In this document: piece after piece, positions 6,993 through 12,739 of the stretch | How positions within the stretch are numbered: the stretch's first letter is position 1 | How the letters are laid out: the number at the start of each line of letters is the position of its first letter | NCBI GenBank assembly: GCA_964569095.1 | Contig: CAZMTB010000193.1 | Coordinates: 1-12,739, forward strand | Direction of reading: 5' to 3' | Length of the DNA stretch: 12,739 nt | DNA from: JALWSI01 sp964569095 [NCBI: uncultured Aquificales bacterium] | GTDB taxonomy: Bacteria > Thermosulfidibacterota > Thermosulfidibacteria > Thermosulfidibacterales | Made by a program: the position numbers and the translations under genes | Notes under the pieces: model-generated | Seen by the model: the letters and a program-made list of their open reading frames with translations, nothing else | What the model was told of the DNA's origin: nothing | Databases searched by the model: none

Positions 6993-8765
6993 ATGGAGAG
7001 CCAAGAGAAGAGGGTTTTAAAGGGATACCAGATATTCTGGGAAGCCCTGTTGAAGGAGGGCGTGGAGGTGGTCTTCGGTTATCCGGGGGGAGCAGTGATA
7101 AACCTCTACGATTCTCTGAAGGATTACTATCCCAGGATTCGCCATGTGCTCACCCGACACGAGCAGGCTGCCGTTCACGCCGCCGAGGGATACGCGAGAT
7201 CCAGTGGTAAACCGGGGGTGGTTCTGGTCACCTCTGGTCCTGGAGCCACCAACACGGTCACCGGTATAACCGATGCCTACCTCGACTCTGTTCCCGTGGT
7301 GGTCTTTACGGGCCAGGTTCCTACCACTTTGATAGGAAACGATGCCTTTCAGGAAGCGGACATAGTGGGTATCACCAGGTCTTGCACCAAGCACAACTAC
7401 CTGGTGAGAGAAACGGGAGACCTCGCTCGGGTGATAAGGGAGGCCTTCTACATTGCCACTACTGGAAGACCAGGCCCCGTTCTGATCGACATGCCTAAGG
7501 ATGTTATCGTGGGGGAGGCCGAGTTTGATTATCCCGAAAAGGTGAGGATAAGGGGCTACTCGGTTAGCACCAAGGGGCATCCCCATCAGGTGGAGAGGGC
7601 CGCAGAGGCCTTTGCCAGGGCCAAGAGACCTCTCATCTATGCCGGAGGTGGAGTGGTTGCCTCAGGGGCGTACAAGGAGCTAAGGCGACTGGCAGAGATG
7701 ACCTACACGCCGGTCACCCTCACCCTCATGGGTCTTGGGGCATTCCCCGGTGATAGTCCTCTCTTTCTCGGTATGCTGGGTATGCACGGAACCTACGTGG
7801 CCAACACTGCCGTGACCAATTGCGATCTGCTGGTGGCAGTTGGGGCGAGGTTCGACGACAGGGTGACGGGAAAGGTGGCAGAGTTTGCACCCAACGCAGA
7901 GATCATTCACATAGACATAGATCCCTCTTCCATAAGCAAGAACGTGGTGGTGGACATACCCGTGGTGGGTGAGGCCAGAGAGGTGCTGAAACAGCTTGTT
8001 GAGGCCCTTGAGAAGAGGGATGTGGACTGGAAGGCGCAGCACGGTCCTTGGCTCGAATCCATCAAGGAGTGGGCCCAGGAGCACCCTCTGCAGTACACCT
8101 ACGACGATGGGGTGATAAAACCCCAGTTCGTCATCGAGAAGCTCTACGAGGTGACCAAGGGAGAGGCCATAATCACTACCGAGGTGGGTCAGAACCAGAT
8201 GTGGGCGGCTCTCTTTTACCATCACATCCATCCCAGAAGGTTCATCACCTCGGGTGGCCTTGGCACCATGGGATTCGGTTTTCCCGCTGCCATAGGTGCC
8301 CAGATAGCCAACCCAGACAGGGTGGTGATAGACATAGCGGGAGACGGTAGTATCCAGATGAACATCCAAGAGCTTGCCACCGTGATCCAGGAGCAGATAC
8401 CGGTTAAGATCCTTATTCTCAACAACCGCTACCTCGGCATGGTGCGCCAGTGGCAGACCCTCTTTTTCGACCGTAACCACGCGGAGACGGACATAAGCGT
8501 GCAACCCGACTTCGTTAAACTGGCAGCGGCTTACGGGATAAGGGCCAAGAGGATAGATCGTCCCGAAGAGGTGGAGGATGCCCTGAGGGAGATGGTGGAG
8601 ACCCCCGGTCCCTTCATCCTGGACGTGGTGGTAGACAGGGAAGAGAACGTCTTCCCCATGGTTCCTGCCGGGGCGGCGGTTAGCGACATGATCCTGGACA
8701 CACCATCTGGCGAGCGTAACGGCAAGACGCTGAAGCACCTGTTGCCGTTGAACTTTCCCACGTAG
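6993..8765 (+). CDS. ilvB: Acetolactate synthase, large (catalytic) subunit
   Basis: Condenses two pyruvates to 2-acetolactate, or pyruvate with 2-oxobutyrate to 2-aceto-2-hydroxybutyrate, using thiamine diphosphate; the first common step of valine, leucine and isoleucine synthesis. The 590 residues cover the three family domains. The N-terminal pyrimidine-binding domain has the catalytic glutamate E57 in [14 protein letters not shown] central FAD-type domain spans about 200-340. The C-terminal domain carries the thiamine/Mg motif from GDGS (450-453) to NN (477-478). The protein is slightly longer than typical (about 560-575) because of its two ends. The start at 6993 has a weak G-run ribosome binding site at 6983-6988; GAGAGG a little further up may help. 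The anabolic rather than catabolic form is indicated by the FAD-domain pattern and by the regulatory subunit gene next door. Confidence 0.96.
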   Translation: MESQEKRVLKGYQIFWEALLKEGVEVVFGYPGGAVINLYDSLKDYYPRIRHVLTRHEQAAVHAAEGYARSSGKPGVVLVTSGPGATNTVTGITDAYLDSVPVVVFTGQVPTTLIGNDAFQEADIVGITRSCTKHNYLVRETGDLARVIREAFYIATTGRPGPVLIDMPKDVIVGEAEFDYPEKVRIRGYSVSTKGHPHQVERAAEAFARAKRPLIYAGGGVVASGAYKELRRLAEMTYTPVTLTLMGLGAFPGDSPLFLGMLGMHGTYVANTAVTNCDLLVAVGARFDDRVTGKVAEFAPNAEIIHIDIDPSSISKNVVVDIPVVGEAREVLKQLVEALEKRDVDWKAQHGPWLESIKEWAQEHPLQYTYDDGVIKPQFVIEKLYEVTKGEAIITTEVGQNQMWAALFYHHIHPRRFITSGGLGTMGFGFPAAIGAQIANPDRVVIDIAGDGSIQMNIQELATVIQEQIPVKILILNNRYLGMVRQWQTLFFDRNHAETDISVQPDFVKLAAAYGIRAKRIDRPEEVEDALREMVETPGPFILDVVVDREENVFPMVPAGAAVSDMILDTPSGERNGKTLKHLLPLNFPT

Positions 8766-8788
8766 GGGCCGTAGTAGGAGGTGGAGTA

Positions 8789-10349
<1,561 letters not shown>

Positions 10350-10359
10350 GGAGGCTCGG

Positions 10360-10977
10360 GTGAAGACGCGAAGAGAGGGCACCCCCTTTATACTGGGGGC
10401 CGTGGGGGCTGGATTCCTGACAGGGGTGTTGGGATGGTACTTCGTCTCCGCCCTATTCGTCTCTCTGGCCCTCTTCTTCGTGCTTTTCTTCAGGGATCCT
10501 GATAGGGTGGTTCCCCCCTTGAACCACGCGGTGGTTTCTCCTGCAGACGGCAAGGTGGTGGATGTGAGAGACGGATCCGAGGGTATGCACCTTGCCATAT
10601 TCATGTCCATATTCGACTGCCACGTGAACAGGGCTCCCCTTGACGCCGAGGTGGTGGAGATCAGGCGGGAGAGCGGTGGATTCAAGTCTGCCAACCTTCC
10701 GGAGGCCTCCAAGAACAACAGGGTGGTAATAACTTTCAGGACAGACTCTGGAGATACCTTCGAGGTCTCCCAGATTGCCGGTATGGTTGCCAGGCGTATC
10801 CAGTGTTGGCTCTCTGTTGGCGATAGGGTTAAGAGGGGGGATAGGATAGGCATGATACTCTTTGGCTCGAGGGTGGAGCTGGATATGCCTTCGGGATTCT
10901 GTGACCTCACCGTGGAGGTGGGCAAGAAGGTGAAGGCGGGAGAGAGCATTGTTGCGGTAAGGGAGGAGGAGAGTTGA
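10360..10977 (+). CDS. psd: Phosphatidylserine decarboxylase, short (archaeal-like) type
   Basis: Decarboxylates phosphatidylserine to phosphatidylethanolamine at the inner membrane. The proenzyme of 205 residues is of the short class. The self-cleavage site is the Gly-Ser pair G169-S170 in FGSRVEL; the Ser becomes the pyruvoyl group, leaving an alpha chain of about 36 residues. Other family features are SPADGKV (D63) and SIFDCHVNRAP with catalytic His88. Residues 9-44 are hydrophobic and probably anchor it in the membrane. The start is GTG 10360, with GGGAGG five bases upstream, immediately after ilvC. The stop overlaps the start of pssA, whose product makes its substrate, so the two steps are translationally coupled. 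Confidence 0.93.
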   Translation: MKTRREGTPFILGAVGAGFLTGVLGWYFVSALFVSLALFFVLFFRDPDRVVPPLNHAVVSPADGKVVDVRDGSEGMHLAIFMSIFDCHVNRAPLDAEVVEIRRESGGFKSANLPEASKNNRVVITFRTDSGDTFEVSQIAGMVARRIQCWLSVGDRVKRGDRIGMILFGSRVELDMPSGFCDLTVEVGKKVKAGESIVAVREEES

Positions 10978-11723
10978 AGAGAGGGGTTTACATACTGCCC
11001 AACCTGATCACTACGGGCACCATTTTTGGGGGTCTTTATGCCGCCATAGCCGTGTTTAAGGGCGACTTGATGACGGCGTCGTGGGCGGTCATATTCTCCA
11101 TGTTCATGGATGCCCTGGACGGAAAGGTGGCAAGGATCACAGGGGCCACCAGCTCTTTCGGGGTTCAGTACGATTCTCTGTGTGATCTGGTTGCCTTTGG
11201 GGTGGCACCTGCCCTTCTCGCCTACGGTTGGGCATTGGAGCGGCTGGGAAGGGCGGGATGGATGCTGGCATTTCTCTACCTGACCTGCGGGGCCCTGAGG
11301 CTTGCGAGGTTCAACGTTCAGGCATCCCACGGGCCTAATACGAAGAGTTTCACTGGGTTGCCCATACCAGCCGCTGCGGCGGTGGTGGTAACCACTTACA
11401 TCTTCACCCATAGCGTGGTCTCCATCTCTTCAGCGAAGTTGGAAGTGGTTATTGTGGCGGTGCTCAGCGTGTGCACCGCCCTTCTCATGGTTAGCAACAT
11501 CCCCTATTTGGCTTTCAAAGAGGGACTGCTAAACAGGCGGTATCCCTTCATCGTTCTCTTCTGCGTCATCTTGGGGATAGTGGTGGTGTTGTCTGAGCCC
11601 AAGGTCTCCCTGTGGGTTATGGCTATCTCTTATGCCTCCTGGGGACCCCTCTCCTGGGCATGGGGCAAGAGGAGGGGATCAGAGGCTACGGTAGAGGTGG
11701 AGCTGGAAGAGGAAGAAGGCTAA
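10974..11723 (+). CDS. pssA: CDP-diacylglycerol-serine O-phosphatidyltransferase
   Basis: Joins serine to CDP-diacylglycerol to make phosphatidylserine, the substrate of the psd product. The protein is 249 residues, the length of the integral-membrane type. The CDP-alcohol phosphatidyltransferase signature is complete: D46, D49-G50, A53-R54, G63, D67 and D71. Several hydrophobic segments follow (for example about 92-110, 129-146, 150-166 and 185-203), so it is a multi-span membrane enzyme. It ends in an acidic tail rich in Glu. It starts with TTG 10974, whose TG is part of the psd stop codon, with AGGAGGAGAG directly upstream. The rare start and overlap suggest output tied to psd. The substrate could in principle be another alcohol, but the adjacent decarboxylase makes serine very likely. 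Confidence 0.93.
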   Translation: MKRGVYILPNLITTGTIFGGLYAAIAVFKGDLMTASWAVIFSMFMDALDGKVARITGATSSFGVQYDSLCDLVAFGVAPALLAYGWALERLGRAGWMLAFLYLTCGALRLARFNVQASHGPNTKSFTGLPIPAAAAVVVTTYIFTHSVVSISSAKLEVVIVAVLSVCTALLMVSNIPYLAFKEGLLNRRYPFIVLFCVILGIVVVLSEPKVSLWVMAISYASWGPLSWAWGKRRGSEATVEVELEEEEG

Positions 11724-12739
11724 TGGGATTCTCCTGCGGGATAATAGGACTGCCCAATGCAGGTAAGTCTACCATATTCAACGCCTTGACCTCTTCCTCG
11801 GTGCCTGCAGAGTCGTACCCTTTCTGCACCATAGATCCCAATACGGGAGTGGTGGAGGTTCCAGACGAGAGGTTGCGGGTGGTGCAGGGGTTTGTCGGCT
11901 CTCCCAAAGCGGTGCCCACGGTGATGGAGTTCGTCGATATAGCGGGGTTGGTGGAGGGAGCCAGCAAGGGAGAGGGACTGGGTAACCAGTTCCTTGCTCA
12001 TATAAGGGGGGTAGACGCCGTTGCCCAGGTGGTGAGGGCCTTTGAGAGCGGTAACGTGGCCCACGTGAGGGGCAGGCTCGATCCTCTTCACGACTGGGAG
12101 ACCGTGGAGATAGAGCTGATACTGTCGGATCTGGAGCTCGTTGAGAAGCACCTTGCAAAGGTGAAGAGGCTGGTTCAGATAGGGAACAAGGATAGGGCAA
12201 AGGAGGCGGAGACCTTGGAGAAGGTGGTCTCTCTGCTTGAGAGAGAACGCTTTCTGCCCCTTGAGGAGTTCACTGAAAAGGAGTTGGCCATCTTAAGGCC
12301 ATACCAGCTTCTAACCCTGAAGCCGAGACTCTGCGTTCTGAACGTGGGGGAGGACGGGGAGCCGGCCTGCGAGGTTCAACCTCTGCTTGAGAGGTGCCGA
12401 GAGGAGGGGGTTCCGGTGGTAACCATAAGGGGGCAGATAGAGGCCGAGCTCGTCCAGATGGAGCCCGAGGAGCAGGAGGTCTTTCGAGAGGAGATGGGTA
12501 TGGAGGAGAGGGGGTTAGACGCCTTGATAAAGGCGGGGTACTCCCTTTTGAACCTGGTCACCTTCTTCACGGGTAACGAGAAGGAGTGCAGGGCCTGGAC
12601 CATCAAGAGAGGCACCCCTGTGGTTAAGGCGGCGGGCAAGATACACACTGACATGGAAGAGGGATTCGTGAAGGCCGAGGTTATATCCTTTGAAGATATA
12701 AAGAGGGTCTCTTCTCTGGCAGAGGCCAGGGAGAGGGGC
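11723..12739 (+). CDS. ychF: YchF/OLA1-family P-loop ATPase (3' end cut off)
   Basis: A ribosome-associated Obg-related NTPase with roles in translation and stress response. 339 codons are visible, about 25 short of the usual 363-365. The P-loop is GLPNAGKST (9-17) and the switch II motif is DIAG (72-75) followed by LVEGASKGEGLGNQFL. The base-recognition motif is NVGE (207-210) instead of NKxD; this NxxE form is the hallmark of YchF and is linked to ATP rather than GTP preference. A helical insert spans about 130-190. The C-terminal TGS domain (about 275 onward, FFTGNEKECRAWTI) is present but incomplete. The ATG at 11723 overlaps the TAA of pssA by one base, with GGAAGAAGG just upstream, so it is translated from the same message. 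The role is unrelated to the neighbours, and this is probably a housekeeping gene carried in a compact operon. Confidence 0.95.
   Translation, partial: MGFSCGIIGLPNAGKSTIFNALTSSSVPAESYPFCTIDPNTGVVEVPDERLRVVQGFVGSPKAVPTVMEFVDIAGLVEGASKGEGLGNQFLAHIRGVDAVAQVVRAFESGNVAHVRGRLDPLHDWETVEIELILSDLELVEKHLAKVKRLVQIGNKDRAKEAETLEKVVSLLERERFLPLEEFTEKELAILRPYQLLTLKPRLCVLNVGEDGEPACEVQPLLERCREEGVPVVTIRGQIEAELVQMEPEEQEVFREEMGMEERGLDALIKAGYSLLNLVTFFTGNEKECRAWTIKRGTPVVKAAGKIHTDMEEGFVKAEVISFEDIKRVSSLAEARERG

Overview
The window is a compact stretch of bacterial chromosome with ten complete or nearly complete protein genes, one gene cut by the left edge and one cut by the right edge. Many neighbours overlap or nearly touch, and most starts have strong purine-rich ribosome binding sites. 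Base composition is moderately G+C-rich by eye (not computed). Arg is written mostly AGG/AGA and Ile is often ATA. With the metabolic gene order this suggests a thermophilic or anaerobic deep-branching bacterium. Synergistota is my best guess, but no rRNA or marker tree is available here. I see no tRNA, rRNA, insertion sequence, phage gene or CRISPR array.

Left part (1-850). A small multi-membrane-span protein of unknown function runs leftward off the edge. A roughly 300-base non-coding region follows, containing a G-rich hairpin, and separates it from a rightward operon.

Region 851-4761 is a tightly coupled three-gene operon. It encodes a MoxR-type AAA+ ATPase, a 366-residue protein I do not recognise, and a protein joining an HExxH metallopeptidase-like domain to a C-terminal VWA domain with an intact MIDAS. 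MoxR-plus-VWA pairs are known chaperone-like machines that remodel or load metals into client proteins. The unknown middle protein and the unknown client make this the least explained and most interesting part.

Region 4869-5135, leftward, encodes an 88-residue secreted protein whose mature part is extremely rich in His and Tyr. It lies between the operon above and the biosynthetic cluster below.

Region 5310-12739 is rightward. ilvD, ilvB, ilvN and ilvC together encode every step from pyruvate (or pyruvate plus 2-oxobutyrate) to the 2-oxo acids of valine and isoleucine. They are followed at once by psd and pssA, which convert CDP-diacylglycerol plus serine to phosphatidylserine and then phosphatidylethanolamine. 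The ribosome-associated P-loop ATPase gene ychF overlaps the end of pssA by one base and is cut by the right edge. The spacing suggests one transcript from ilvD or ilvB through ychF.
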